A DNA stretch of 64,000 bases from Savagea serpentis (GTDB lineage Bacteria; Bacillota; Bacilli; Bacillales_A; Planococcaceae), in contig NZ_JADKPV010000008.1 in assembly GCF_015351395.1 (NCBI RefSeq), forward strand, positions 1 through 64,000, given 5' to 3'. The notes beneath the pieces were generated by a model. That model was not told where the DNA came from. It did not search any database and saw nothing but the letters and a program-made list of their open reading frames with translations. How positions within the stretch are numbered: the stretch's first letter is position 1; each line of letters starts with the position of its first letter. Positions 1 through 8,561 of the stretch are shown piece after piece. A program made the translations under genes and the position numbers.

Positions 1-130
1 AGAGGCTGGGACATAAGTCAAAATGGAATAGAAAAACAAAAATTACTAAAATAGAAAACGCATGAAATCAAGGGTTTAACTTTTGATTTCATGCGTTTTA
101 AGGATTTTCAGAGGTTTTGTCTCAACCTCT
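1..130. repeat. Long hairpin element with GAGGCTGGGACATAA arm
   Basis: Bases 1-16 pair with 115-130 (14 of 16 positions, including one G-T pair). Nested inside is a 17-bp perfect hairpin (55-71 with 83-99) flanked by A and T runs, which looks like a bidirectional terminator. The outer arm beginning GAGGCTGGGACATAA recalls a short intergenic element common in Staphylococcus, Listeria and Enterococcus, where a matching TGTCCCAGCCTC arm closes the structure. The left end of the element may continue outside the window. Confidence 0.6.
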
Positions 131-135
131 TTCTA

Positions 136-744
136 TTATGCGCGGAGACTCGCGGTTGCTTTCGCCACTTCTGTCGTACGTCGTGCTTGTGCTTTCACTG
201 CTTCTTCTACTTGCTCTACAATTTCACCTTCTTGTGATACTGTTGCGCTCGTACCGTATGGGTTTCCACCTGCAGCATATGCAGATTGATCTACAAAACC
301 TGGTGCTGTTACGATTGCACCCCAGTGGTACATCGTCGTATAAATCGAATGAACCGTCACTTCTTGACCACCATTTGCGTTTCCTGCACTCGCCATCGCA
401 CTTACTACTTTATTTGCTAATTTTCCTTGGAACCATAGTCCGCCAGTCGTATCGATAAAGTTTTGGAATTGGCTCGGTACGTTACCGAAACGTGTCGGCA
501 CGCTCCAAATGATTGCATCTGCCCATTCTAAATCTTCCAATGTTACTGTCGGAATGTCTTTCGTTGCATCAACATAAGCACGCCATGCTGGGTTTGAATC
601 AATGGCTCCCTCTGGTGCTGTTTCTGGTAATTTCAATAAGCGAACATCTGATGCACCGGCTTGTTTTGCACCTTCTACTGCCCATTTCGCCATTTTATAG
701 TTTGTTCCTGTTGAACTGTAATAAATAATTGCTACGTTTGTCAT
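136..744 (-). CDS. WrbA-type NAD(P)H:quinone oxidoreductase
   Basis: A 202-residue flavodoxin-fold protein. The N-terminal YYSSTGTNYKMA is the FMN phosphate-binding loop, followed by PTRFGNVPSQ and the GLWFQGKL segment typical of WrbA. The family reduces quinones by two electrons with NAD(P)H in the cytosol and so avoids semiquinone radicals. Length is normal for WrbA (about 200). The start has AAAGGAG about 9 bases upstream. It lies 61 bases downstream of the mhqO-like gene on the same strand with no terminator between, so the two are probably cotranscribed under the MhqR-like operators at 1767-1801. It is not close enough to MhqN to use that symbol. Confidence 0.85.
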   Translation of the reverse strand: MTNVAIIYYSSTGTNYKMAKWAVEGAKQAGASDVRLLKLPETAPEGAIDSNPAWRAYVDATKDIPTVTLEDLEWADAIIWSVPTRFGNVPSQFQNFIDTTGGLWFQGKLANKVVSAMASAGNANGGQEVTVHSIYTTMYHWGAIVTAPGFVDQSAYAAGGNPYGTSATVSQEGEIVEQVEEAVKAQARRTTEVAKATASLRA

Positions 745-805
745 GTTTATATTCTCCTTTGAATGTTTTCTACGTTCGTTTCAAAATAATAAAAAGTGTT
801 GCGAT

Positions 806-1744
806 TTATTGAGAAGAGCGGTTACCACTCGGACGTTGAAATGGAACGATATGTGATTCAATCACTGCACGATTCGCCTCATATTGTTGCGGTAATTGCA
901 AAGTCAATCCCAACTGTCCATCCGTCTCATCAATGAAAAACCCTGGCTCATCTGTGGCAATTTCGCAAATGATGCCACCACCTTCACGGAAGTAAATGGA
1001 CTCAAAGTAATCGCGATCTTGAACAGGTGTCACATTATATTTTGCTTGTAACTTCTGTTGCCATTGGAGCTGTTCTTCAGCGTCTTTTGTTCGCCAAGCA
1101 ATATGATGGACAGTACCAATCCCAAAACTTCCCCTTTCTTCAATGGAAGAACAAAGATCAATCGTTTCATCTTGATTGTCCGTTAAACTGAAACGTTCTC
1201 TTTCAGATGTTCCACGTGAAACATAACCGAAATCCTTCTCCAGCAATTGCTTCGTCGCTTCGATGGAACCCGTATATAAAAGTGCACCGCCAAATTTTTG
1301 AATCGCATACTTAGCAGGTATTTCACTCGTTTCCCAATCATTCGTCAAGGGCACATCTCGTTCAATTAAAGCGAGTTGTAATCCATGTTCATCTTCAAAA
1401 TGAAGTTGCTTTTCATCGAAACTTTCAACGACTTTCGTTTGAATTTGTTTTGACTGTAATCGCTCTTGCCAAAATGCGAAGCTCCCTTGCGGTATTAAAA
1501 AGTATGTAATGCCTACTTGTCCGTTGCCGCGAATTCCTTTATAGTCATTCATCCAATTAAAGAACGTCATAATCGAGCCCGGACTTCCTTCACTATCGCC
1601 GAAGTACAAATGATACGTCGTCGGATCATCAAAGTTCACCGTCGTTTTAACGAGTCGTAACCCTAGCACACCTCCATAAAAACGAGACGTTTGTTCAGGA
1701 TGGCCGACAATCGCTGTAATGTGATGAATCCCTTCCATTTTCAT
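806..1744 (-). CDS. MhqO/MhqA-like ring-cleaving dioxygenase (VOC family)
   Basis: A 312-residue protein with two vicinal-oxygen-chelate halves. The start MEGIHHITAIVGHP carries the first metal-ligand His pair. A second His-rich segment, GTVHHIAWRTKDAEEQ (near 215-230), and GGGIICEIATDEPG near 270 supply the remaining ligand positions. This layout is that of the Bacillus MhqO/MhqA/MhqE proteins, induced by hydroquinones and catechols. Start ATG at 1744 has GGAG 8 bases upstream. It is first in a two-gene unit with the WrbA-like reductase, a combination that matches quinone detoxification. The coding region contains a perfect parS site at 1208-1223. The exact substrate is unknown. Confidence 0.85.
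   Translation of the reverse strand: MKMEGIHHITAIVGHPEQTSRFYGGVLGLRLVKTTVNFDDPTTYHLYFGDSEGSPGSIMTFFNWMNDYKGIRGNGQVGITYFLIPQGSFAFWQERLQSKQIQTKVVESFDEKQLHFEDEHGLQLALIERDVPLTNDWETSEIPAKYAIQKFGGALLYTGSIEATKQLLEKDFGYVSRGTSERERFSLTDNQDETIDLCSSIEERGSFGIGTVHHIAWRTKDAEEQLQWQQKLQAKYNVTPVQDRDYFESIYFREGGGIICEIATDEPGFFIDETDGQLGLTLQLPQQYEANRAVIESHIVPFQRPSGNRSSQ
1208..1223. other. parS: parS centromere site (perfect consensus)
   Basis: The 16 bases TGTTCCACGTGAAACA match the Bacillus parS consensus TGTTNCACGTGAAACA exactly. ParB (62524-63369 here) loads at such sites as a CTP-dependent clamp. It lies inside the coding sequence of the dioxygenase gene, about 61 kb from parB on the origin-proximal left arm. 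B. subtilis parS sites also lie mostly inside genes near the origin. Confidence 0.9.
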
Positions 1745-1766
1745 ATCCTTCTCTCCTCTCTTTTAT

Positions 1767-1801
1767 TATCTCGAATTCTTTTATCTTGAATTCAAGGTAT
1801 A
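1767..1801. promoter_or_regulatory. MhqR-like operator(s) upstream of the quinone-stress pair
   Basis: Bases 1782-1801 form an imperfect inverted repeat centred on GAATTC (left arm TATCTTGAA, right arm TTCAAGGTA, 8 of 9 matching). A second left arm, TATCTCGAATTC, lies at 1767-1778. Both resemble the remembered MhqR (MarR-family) operator of B. subtilis, tATCTcgaAtTCgAGATa. Position 23-57 bases before the dioxygenase start suits repression. No mhqR gene is in the window. Confidence 0.6.
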
Positions 1802-1834
1802 TCATAACAAGGATTTTTTGTTCTGTCAAAATCT

Positions 1835-1864
1835 TTGTTTCTTCTTTTCACTCTATGGTATAGT
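1835..1864 (+). promoter_or_regulatory. Sigma-A promoter of the thi operon
   Basis: TTGTTT (1835-1840), an 18-base spacer and TATAGT (1859-1864). Transcription would start near 1871, just before the TPP aptamer. Confidence 0.55.
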
Positions 1865-1884
1865 AAGTGTACAAACGCATACGA

Positions 1885-1966
1885 GTTTACCACTAGGGGC
1901 GCCCGCGGGCTGAGACGTACTCTTTGAACCTGATATGGTTGATACCATCGGAGGAAAGTGGGTATT
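1885..1966 (+). promoter_or_regulatory. TPP (THI-box) riboswitch
   Basis: The sequence contains the conserved blocks of the THI element in order: GGGGCGCC, GCTGAGA, GAACCTGATATGGTTGATACCAT and GGAGGAAAGTG. The closing helix P1 joins TACCAC (1888-1893) with GTGGGTA (1958-1964). An intrinsic terminator follows at once, so thiamine pyrophosphate should end transcription before thiM. Confidence 0.95.
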
Positions 1967-1980
1967 TTTCACATGGTGTT

Positions 1981-2023
1981 AAATCCTTCTCCTTCTTCTA
2001 CTTAGAATGAGAAGGATTTTTTT
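1981..2023 (+). terminator. TPP riboswitch terminator
   Basis: AAATCCTTCTC (1981-1991) pairs with GAGAAGGATTT (2009-2019), followed by a T run to 2023. It sits between the TPP aptamer and thiM and is the expression platform. The ATG at 2024 touches this hairpin, one reason to start thiM at 2042. Confidence 0.9.
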
Positions 2024-2041
2024 ATGAAAGGGAGATTGCTT

Positions 2042-2785
2042 ATGACCGCATTACAACACATACGAAAAAACAAACCAGTCATCCACTGTATTACGAATTA
2101 TGTAACGGCAAATTTTCAAGCGAACGCTTTACTCGCTCTAGGTGCTTCTCCTATCATGGCGGATTTAGCCGACGAAGTGAAGGAAGTGACAAGCTTTGCA
2201 GATGCACTCGTATTAAATTTTGGGACACTCCAACAACATTCCGAACTTGCAATGACACGGGCGGGGCAAGAAGCGAATCGACGAGGTATTCCTATCATCA
2301 TTGATCCAGTAGGCATCGGTGCCATTCCTTCTCGATTAAACGTGTGTCGACGCTTATTACAAGCCGTCAATCCGACCGCTTTTCGGCTCAATGCTGGAGA
2401 GCTTGCTGCGATTGCAGGAGAACGATGGGAAGCAAGAGGAGTAGACGCTGGAAGTGGAGAGGCAAATGTACGAGAGATGGCTCGATTCGTAGCTGAAAAA
2501 TATGATGCAATTGTCGTCGTCACTGGAGCAACCGATCTCGTCATCAGTCATCAACATACATTTGAAATAACAGGTGGCGATCCATGGATGAAACAAATTA
2601 CAGGTGCAGGATGCGTGCTCACAACAATCGTTGCGGCCTTTGCAACAGTGAAACAAGATGCCGATACGATTCAACAAGGGGTACATTTTTACAAAAAAGT
2701 AGCAGAGCGTGCCCGTCAAACCGCTACTGGAATCGGTCAATTTCAAGTAGAATGCTTAAATTACTTACAAATGGAGGAATTATAA
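2042..2785 (+). CDS. thiM: Hydroxyethylthiazole kinase
   Basis: Phosphorylates 4-methyl-5-(2-hydroxyethyl)thiazole (THZ) with ATP for thiamine salvage. The 247-residue ribokinase-fold protein shows VIHCITNYVTANFQAN, ALGASPIMAD, PVGIGA and ITGAGCVLT (Cys191), all hallmarks of ThiM. The start at 2042 is preferred because GAAAGGGAG lies 7 bases upstream; an in-frame ATG at 2024 overlaps the terminator T run. First gene of a TPP-controlled operon. Its stop codon directly abuts the thiD start. Confidence 0.95.
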   Translation: MTALQHIRKNKPVIHCITNYVTANFQANALLALGASPIMADLADEVKEVTSFADALVLNFGTLQQHSELAMTRAGQEANRRGIPIIIDPVGIGAIPSRLNVCRRLLQAVNPTAFRLNAGELAAIAGERWEARGVDAGSGEANVREMARFVAEKYDAIVVVTGATDLVISHQHTFEITGGDPWMKQITGAGCVLTTIVAAFATVKQDADTIQQGVHFYKKVAERARQTATGIGQFQVECLNYLQMEEL

Positions 2786-3616
2786 ATGGTGAAAATCGCA
2801 ATGACAATCGCAGGTTCAGATAGTGGTGGAGGCGCTGGAATTCAAGCAGATTTAAAAACGTTCCAAGAACTCGGAACGTTCGGTACCTCTGCTATTACAG
2901 CAATCACGGCTCAAAATACATTAGGCGTACACGGTGTGCAACCGATTGATCTCGATATGATTGAAAGTCAAATCGATGCGGTCATGACTGATTTGCGACC
3001 TGATGCTGTTAAAACAGGAATGTTATTTTCGGCTGAAATCATTCGAATCGTCGCAGAAAAGTTCCAACAATACAATATTCAAAATATCGTCATCGACCCG
3101 GTCATGATTGCAAAAGGTGGCGCTTCTTTACTCCAACAAGAAGCAGTTGATGCGTTAAAAAATGAACTTGTTCCACTCGCTACAATCATTACACCGAATA
3201 TTCCCGAAGCGGAAGTACTTGCTGATATGGAAATTGTGACGGAAGATCATATCGCAGAAGCGGCGAAGCGTATTTTAGCTTTAGGTGCAAAAGGTGTATG
3301 GATGAAAGGTGGGCATAGTAAAGACCCTGAGTTCGCGAAAGACTTCGTATTTTTACAAGACGGCACGTCATTCTCAATGACATCAAAACGTATCGATACG
3401 GACAATACGCACGGCACAGGATGCACGTCTTCTGCGGCAGTTACCGCATCTTTAGCGAAAGGGATGTCACTGAAAGATGCCTTAATCGTTGGAAAGTCGT
3501 TTATTCAAGCAGCGATTGAAGAAGACTTACAATTGGGTAGCGGTCATGGTCCGACAAACCATAGCGCCTACCGTTACGTACAAGACCGTATGGAAAAGGA
3601 GATTCATGTCGAATGA
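2786..3616 (+). CDS. thiD: Hydroxymethylpyrimidine/phosphomethylpyrimidine kinase
   Basis: Phosphorylates HMP and HMP-P to HMP-PP, the pyrimidine half of thiamine. The 276-residue protein has the ThiD N-terminus [27 protein letters not shown], and the anion-hole motif [11 protein letters not shown] (His209, Cys213). GGAGG lies 10 bases before the ATG. It is cotranslated with thiM (zero gap) and thiE (4-base overlap). A second, divergent member of this family lies at 34499-35329, probably a pyridoxine kinase. This one, being inside the thi operon and keeping the Asp of GSD, is the real ThiD. Confidence 0.95.
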   Translation: MVKIAMTIAGSDSGGGAGIQADLKTFQELGTFGTSAITAITAQNTLGVHGVQPIDLDMIESQIDAVMTDLRPDAVKTGMLFSAEIIRIVAEKFQQYNIQNIVIDPVMIAKGGASLLQQEAVDALKNELVPLATIITPNIPEAEVLADMEIVTEDHIAEAAKRILALGAKGVWMKGGHSKDPEFAKDFVFLQDGTSFSMTSKRIDTDNTHGTGCTSSAAVTASLAKGMSLKDALIVGKSFIQAAIEEDLQLGSGHGPTNHSAYRYVQDRMEKEIHVE

Positions 3617-4275
3617 ATATAAAAGAAGCGCTTCGTATCTATTTTATTATGGGTAGTAATAATTGTGGACACCATGAGCCACTTGACGTCTTAAAGCAAG
3701 CGATCGATGGTGGGATTACGATGTTTCAATTCCGCGAAAAAGGAAGTGGCGCATTAATAGGCGAAGCAAAAAAACAATTTGCACGTGACTGCTTCCGTTT
3801 ATGCAAGCAAGCGAATGTTCCATTTATCGTCAATGATGATGTCGATTTAGCGATTGAAATTGGAGCGGACGGTGTACACGTCGGACAAGACGACCTCGAT
3901 GCGGGAATCGTTCGCCAAAAGCTCGGTCAGGATAAAATAATCGGCGTTTCAAGTCACACTTTACAAGAGTCGAAAGCAGCGATTGAAGCGGGAGCCGACT
4001 ATATCGGAATGGGACCTGTATACGCGACGACGACAAAATTAGATACGAATCCTGTCGCGGGTACTACAGCGATTCAAGAAACGAGAGAACATTTTCCACA
4101 ATTCCCTATCGTTGCAATCGGTGGATTACAAGCGGACAATTTCACACCAGCGATCGAAGCGGGAGCGGATGGAATTTCAATTATTTCAGCAATCGCTAGC
4201 GTACCAAATCCAAAAGAGGCGACAGAAAAACTCGTCTCTACTATGAAAGAAGTGATCAATGATGCAAAACGATAA
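3613..4275 (+). CDS. thiE: Thiamine-phosphate synthase
   Basis: Joins HMP-PP and THZ-P to thiamine monophosphate. A 220-residue TIM barrel with [34 protein letters not shown] and [10 protein letters not shown], all diagnostic of ThiE; VAIGG near the C-terminus binds phosphate. The ATG overlaps the thiD stop by four bases (ATGA), and GGAG lies upstream. With ThiM and ThiD it completes salvage from precursors. No de novo thiC, thiG or thiS is in the window. Confidence 0.95.
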   Translation: MNIKEALRIYFIMGSNNCGHHEPLDVLKQAIDGGITMFQFREKGSGALIGEAKKQFARDCFRLCKQANVPFIVNDDVDLAIEIGADGVHVGQDDLDAGIVRQKLGQDKIIGVSSHTLQESKAAIEAGADYIGMGPVYATTTKLDTNPVAGTTAIQETREHFPQFPIVAIGGLQADNFTPAIEAGADGISIISAIASVPNPKEATEKLVSTMKEVINDAKR

Positions 4276-4786
4276 AATTCGTAAAATGATTTTAATTTCT
4301 TTATTTGCGGCGATTGCTGTCGTCGGATCGACATTTGTCTCATTTCCTCTCGGACCAGCACGCGCCTTTCCTGTCCAACATGCGATTAACGTAATTGCTG
4401 CAATGATGCTCGGCACTGGACCAGGCGTATTAATCGCCTTTCTTGCAGCGCTCATCCGCGTCATTATCGGCACTGGCTCCTTGCTTGCATTTCCAGGCGG
4501 TATGATTGGCGCATTTTTAGCAGGGGTCCTCTATAAAAAGTTCAAAAAAAGCTGGGCTGCTGTAACGGGTGAGATTATCGGAACAGGACTCATCGCTTCT
4601 TTATTTGCCGTACCGTATGCGAAATTATTAATGGGTTCAGAGTTCGGCGCATTCTTCTTCGTCCCAGGATTTTTCTTCTCTAGTTTAAGTGGAGCGATAC
4701 TCGGGTTACTTCTCGTAAAACAACTTCAAAAAACGAGAGCAGGGAACGAATTACAATTAATGTTCGCCAAAAAATCAACAAATTAA
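4259..4786 (+). CDS. thiW: Energy-coupling-factor S component for thiazole, ThiW
   Basis: A 175-residue membrane protein with about five hydrophobic segments. It begins [15 protein letters not shown] and contains [20 protein letters not shown], the conserved ThiW signature. ThiW proteins are substrate-binding subunits of ECF vitamin transporters, and their TPP-riboswitch context predicts uptake of the thiamine thiazole moiety; the shared energising module lies elsewhere. It overlaps the end of thiE by 17 bases. Being next to thiM, which phosphorylates the thiazole, fits that substrate. ATG 4262 is an equally good start. Confidence 0.9.
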   Translation: MMQNDKIRKMILISLFAAIAVVGSTFVSFPLGPARAFPVQHAINVIAAMMLGTGPGVLIAFLAALIRVIIGTGSLLAFPGGMIGAFLAGVLYKKFKKSWAAVTGEIIGTGLIASLFAVPYAKLLMGSEFGAFFFVPGFFFSSLSGAILGLLLVKQLQKTRAGNELQLMFAKKSTN

Positions 4787-4794
4787 TGAGACAT

Positions 4795-4836
4795 AAAAAG
4801 CAGTCAGGCACGCAAATGCCTGACTGCTTTTATTTA
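4795..4836. terminator. Bidirectional terminator, thi operon / met operon
   Basis: A 15-bp perfect stem (4796-4810 with 4817-4831), loop CGCAAA, with A and T runs on both sides. It ends the thi operon on the plus strand and the met operon on the minus strand. Confidence 0.9.
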
Positions 4837-5978
4837 TTTTCTACTAAAGTGAGTTTACGAACTTGTTTGACACTATTTGCCCCCGCTAGCGCAATGGACG
4901 CCGTCACTTCTTCTAGTAAATGTTCAACCCATGTTGTAACGCCACGTTCTCCATCAATCCCTAATGCGTAAATATACGGTCGACCGACACATACGGCATC
5001 CGCTCCTAACGCCAACGCTTTCACAACGTCGACACCACTACGAACCCCGCTATCGAACAAAACAGGTATACGTCCGGCCACTGCCTCTGCAACAGCAGGC
5101 AATGCATCTAAACTCGCAATGACGCCGTCTAATTGACGACCACCATGATTGGATACGACGATCCCGTCTATACCACGTGCGACTGCTTCTTTCGCATCTT
5201 CTGGATGCAAAATCCCTTTTAAAACAATCGGTAAATCTGTCCAACTTTGAAGCTTTTCAATCTGTTCCCAACCGAGTGTCGGGTGATGAACATGTTGAAC
5301 GAGCGCATCGATTAACGCTTCCTCTGAATCATCTCGCAAACTGCGTTGAAATACAGGATCTTCCACGTAATTCGCTTTACCGAGACCGCCTTTTAATGGT
5401 GAGAACTGATTGCGTAAATCCGTTTCACGCCAACCGATGCGCACCGTATCAATCGTTAACACAATCGCTTCATAGCCAGCTCGCTCAGCACGTTGAACCA
5501 TACTTTTCGGTAATTCTTCATCCACTGTCGACCAATACAATTGGAACCACTTCGGACTATCGGTTGTCGCTTCCCGTATAGACTCAATCGAATAGCTCGA
5601 TACCGTACTTTGAATAAACGGAATTCCAAATTTCGCTGCAGCGCGACTCGTTGCTAGTTCCGCTTCTTCATGCGCCAATTTCTGCATGCCGACAGGCGCA
5701 AACAAAATCGGTGTGGCATACGTTTTATCGAACAACGTAACCGATGTATCCACTTCAGATACGTCGGTTAAGAAACGAGGAACGATTGCCCAACGCTCAA
5801 AAGCACGACGGTTATTACGCAACGTTTCTTCTCCACTCGCTCCTGAATAAATGTAGCCGAATGGATTTTTTTCGAACTTCTTTTGCGCAGCTTCATAAAG
5901 AGCTTCCACCCCTACTGGAAAATCTGTTTTTGCGGCCGTCACCTTTTTAAAAAATGCGTCTTCTACTCGTTTACCCAT
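4830..5978 (-). CDS. FMN-dependent 2-hydroxyacid oxidase, lactate 2-monooxygenase-like
   Basis: A 382-residue flavoprotein of the glycolate/lactate oxidase family. Visible active-site features: GYIYSGASGEETLRNN (substrate Tyr), FQLYW, LTIDTVRIGWRETDLRN, LKGILHPEDA (Lys), VVSNHGGRQLDG (catalytic His and Arg) and FDSGVRSGVDVVKAL. The RWAIVPRFL and ANYVEDPVFQ segments look most like lactate 2-monooxygenase. It oxidises an L-2-hydroxyacid with O2. It begins 16 bases after metI with a good ribosome site (AAGGTGAG), so it belongs to the SAM-riboswitch methionine operon. That context suggests a sulfur-containing hydroxyacid (methionine hydroxy analogue) rather than lactate as one possible substrate. 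Confidence 0.85.
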   Translation of the reverse strand: MGKRVEDAFFKKVTAAKTDFPVGVEALYEAAQKKFEKNPFGYIYSGASGEETLRNNRRAFERWAIVPRFLTDVSEVDTSVTLFDKTYATPILFAPVGMQKLAHEEAELATSRAAAKFGIPFIQSTVSSYSIESIREATTDSPKWFQLYWSTVDEELPKSMVQRAERAGYEAIVLTIDTVRIGWRETDLRNQFSPLKGGLGKANYVEDPVFQRSLRDDSEEALIDALVQHVHHPTLGWEQIEKLQSWTDLPIVLKGILHPEDAKEAVARGIDGIVVSNHGGRQLDGVIASLDALPAVAEAVAGRIPVLFDSGVRSGVDVVKALALGADAVCVGRPYIYALGIDGERGVTTWVEHLLEEVTASIALAGANSVKQVRKLTLVENK

Positions 5979-5994
5979 CGTTTCTCACCTTTCC

Positions 5995-6657
5995 TTAATC
6001 TCGTTTTAATTTTGATGCAAAATAGTTTCCGAGTGACTGAATTCCTTGAACGAGAATGATTAAAATGAATACCGTCGCATACATCACTTCGACTTCATAT
6101 TGAATGTGACCGTAACGGTATGCCAAGTCTCCAAGTCCTCCCGCTCCGACTAAACCAGCCATCGCTGTAGCCCCGATTAAGCTGACTGTCGCAATCGTCA
6201 GTCCTAAAATAATCGCAGGACGTGCTTCACGAATTAAAACATTCCATACGATTTTACGACGCTTTACACCCATCGCTGTATAGGCTTCGATTACTCCTGG
6301 ATCGACTTCAAGAAGAGCCGACTCCATCAAGCGTGCGATATACGGTGATGTATAAACGACAAGTGGTACGATTACCCCTTTTACACCGATGATCGTACCG
6401 ACGATTGCTTTCGTAAATGGAATGATGAAGAAAAGCAAAATGATAAACGGTACAGAGCGCACGATATTTACTAAAATATTTAAGACGTTGTAAACAAATT
6501 TATTCGCAAATAACGCATTCGGTCTCGTTAAGACGAGCAATACGCCTAAAGCCATCCCAATGATGACAGAAAATACGAGTGAAATTAATGTCATTTGGAA
6601 CGTTTCGATGAGGGCTTGCCACATGAGTGGGCCCCATTTCGCTGTAAATTCTCCCAT
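5995..6657 (-). CDS. metI: Methionine ABC transporter permease
   Basis: A 220-residue membrane protein with about five transmembrane helices and the permease EAA loop AYTAMGVKRRKIVWNVLIREARPAI. This is MetI of the D/L-methionine uptake family. It follows metN by one base. A dimer of MetI with two MetN forms the transporter fed by the lipoproteins MetQ1 and MetQ2 encoded upstream. The whole unit is under S-box control. Confidence 0.95.
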   Translation of the reverse strand: MGEFTAKWGPLMWQALIETFQMTLISLVFSVIIGMALGVLLVLTRPNALFANKFVYNVLNILVNIVRSVPFIILLFFIIPFTKAIVGTIIGVKGVIVPLVVYTSPYIARLMESALLEVDPGVIEAYTAMGVKRRKIVWNVLIREARPAIILGLTIATVSLIGATAMAGLVGAGGLGDLAYRYGHIQYEVEVMYATVFILIILVQGIQSLGNYFASKLKRD

Positions 6658-6658
6658 C

Positions 6659-7663
6659 TTACAAGACCTCCTCTACGTATACGCCGTTTGCTGTTAAATA
6701 TTGGACAATTTTTTCATCACGTTGTCCTTCTAAATGAATGACTAAGTTGCCGACGATGCCATTTTTCAGTTCAATAATATTCGCTGATAAAATATTCGGT
6801 TTTACATGAAACTTCTCTGTTAATGAAGCGATTAACGGATCTCCTGTCGCATCTCCAACAAATGTTAAGCGCAAAATATAACCTTCTAATGTTAATTGTT
6901 CGATTAAAGCTGGCGCAAGCTGACGTTGAGAAACCGCATTTAAAAACTTTTGGGTCGTCGGATTTTTCGGTTTCGTAAATAACTCAATCGTCGTGCCCTC
7001 TTCAATCACTTGCCCTCGCTCCATCACGTACACATGATCACAAATTTTTTGGATGACGTTCATTTCATGTGTAATGAGCAAAATGGTAATGCCTAATTCT
7101 TTATTAATTTTCAACAATAAATCTAAAATGGAATCCGTCGTTTCAGGATCGAGCGCGCTCGTCGACTCGTCACTCAATAATACTTCAGGCTCTTGCGATA
7201 AAGCACGAGCGATCGCTACACGTTGCTTTTGCCCTCCTGATAACTGACTCGGATAAGCATTTTTACGTTCAGACAGACCGACAATTTCTAAATAACGTTC
7301 TGCACGCTCATTCGCTTCTTCATTGGAAATATTTAATAATCGCAGTGGAATCGTAATGTTTTCAAACACTGTCGCTGTTTTTAATAAGTTGAAGCTTTGG
7401 AAAATCATGCCGATATTTTGTCGGACTTCGCGTAATTGGGGAAGTTTTAAAGAAGTCAATTCGATTCCATTAATGATGACTTCTCCAGATGTCGGACGCT
7501 CTAATAAATTTACGCAACGAATTAACGTACTTTTTCCCGCACCACTATAACCGATTACTCCGTGGATCTCGCCTTTTTTTACATGGAGATTCACATCTTT
7601 TACTGCTTCGACGACACCTTGTTTCGTGTCGAATGTTTTGACGACATTGCGTAATTGAATCAT
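6659..7663 (-). CDS. metN: Methionine ABC transporter ATP-binding protein
   Basis: A 334-residue ATPase. Walker A GYSGAGKST (38-46), signature LSGGQKQR, Walker B VLLSDESTSALDP, and a C-terminal NIL domain (about 265-334) that binds methionine for transinhibition in MetN proteins. The start MIQLRNVV at 7663 is preferred because AAGGGAGAAGG precedes it. It follows metQ1 by 16 bases. A longer in-frame reading to 7720 would run into metQ1 and is not supported. Confidence 0.95.
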   Translation of the reverse strand: MIQLRNVVKTFDTKQGVVEAVKDVNLHVKKGEIHGVIGYSGAGKSTLIRCVNLLERPTSGEVIINGIELTSLKLPQLREVRQNIGMIFQSFNLLKTATVFENITIPLRLLNISNEEANERAERYLEIVGLSERKNAYPSQLSGGQKQRVAIARALSQEPEVLLSDESTSALDPETTDSILDLLLKINKELGITILLITHEMNVIQKICDHVYVMERGQVIEEGTTIELFTKPKNPTTQKFLNAVSQRQLAPALIEQLTLEGYILRLTFVGDATGDPLIASLTEKFHVKPNILSANIIELKNGIVGNLVIHLEGQRDEKIVQYLTANGVYVEEVL

Positions 7664-7679
7664 GACGCCTTCTCCCTTC

Positions 7680-8483
7680 TTACCAAGCTGGTAAATATGA
7701 ACCTTGAAATTCTTCTTCAATAAATTGCTTCACTCGCTCAGAGTGATACGCTCGTTTAATTTTTTCAATGACTGGATCGTGCTCGTTTTCTTTACGAACG
7801 ACAACGTAGTTCACATATTGTGAGTTTGTCGATTCTGCATAGATCGCATCTTCCGTTAACGTTAAGCCATGTGATGCTGCGTAGTTTCCATTAATCACCG
7901 CAACGTCCACTTCTTTCAACATGAGCGGTAGTTGAGATGCTTCTAGTTCAACGAATTGTAGTGAGCGCTCATTGTCAATGACATCTAAAGGTGTAGCGGT
8001 GTCACGCTTTTTTTCATCGAGCGTAATGAGTCCCGCTTCTTCAAGTAACATGAGCGCACGCGCCCCGTTCGTTGGATCATTCGGAATTCCGATTTTAGCG
8101 CCCGACGGAGTATCTTGAATATCTGAAATTTTTTCAGAATAAACACCCATCACACTCAGTACCGTCGGGATGACAGCTACTAAATCCGTTCCGTGATCTT
8201 CATTGAATTTATTCATAAACGGTTGATGTTGATAGTTATTTAAATCAAGTTGACCTTCTGCTAGTGCTGTATTCGGCATAATATAATCCGAGAACACTTT
8301 CAGTTCCACTTCTAAACCGTCTTCAGCTGCCACTTCTTTCACGACGTTGAAAATTTGTTCTTGTGGTCCTGCGGTTACACCGACGACCACTTTTTCTTCA
8401 CTCAATGGCTCACTCGCTTTATCTCCACAAGCCGTTAACAACAGTGCAAAAAATACTAACCCAACATATTGTAATACTCTCAT
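7680..8483 (-). CDS. metQ: Methionine-binding lipoprotein MetQ1
   Basis: A 267-residue NlpA/MetQ-family lipoprotein: signal peptide with lipobox LLTAC, then VVVGVTAGPQEQIFNVVKEV and DYIMPNTALAEGQLDLNNYQHQPFM as in MetQ. It captures methionine outside the membrane for MetNI. ATG 8483 has the better spacing from AAGGAG (7 bases) than ATG 8489. It is a close paralogue of MetQ2 (8695-9513) next door, and each copy has its own S-box. The ribosome site can be buried in a hairpin (see findings). Confidence 0.95.
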   Translation of the reverse strand: MRVLQYVGLVFFALLLTACGDKASEPLSEEKVVVGVTAGPQEQIFNVVKEVAAEDGLEVELKVFSDYIMPNTALAEGQLDLNNYQHQPFMNKFNEDHGTDLVAVIPTVLSVMGVYSEKISDIQDTPSGAKIGIPNDPTNGARALMLLEEAGLITLDEKKRDTATPLDVIDNERSLQFVELEASQLPLMLKEVDVAVINGNYAASHGLTLTEDAIYAESTNSQYVNYVVVRKENEHDPVIEKIKRAYHSERVKQFIEEEFQGSYLPAW

Positions 8484-8561
8484 TGTCATTCTCCTTCATT
8501 TTCATTTATTTATGAAAAATGAAGAATGATTGCGTTCTACTCCAGTGATCTTATTAAAAAA

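Noticed and set aside
2024-2041. Upstream ATG of thiM at 2024
   Set aside because: It abuts the riboswitch terminator T run and has no ribosome site; ATG 2042 has a good one.
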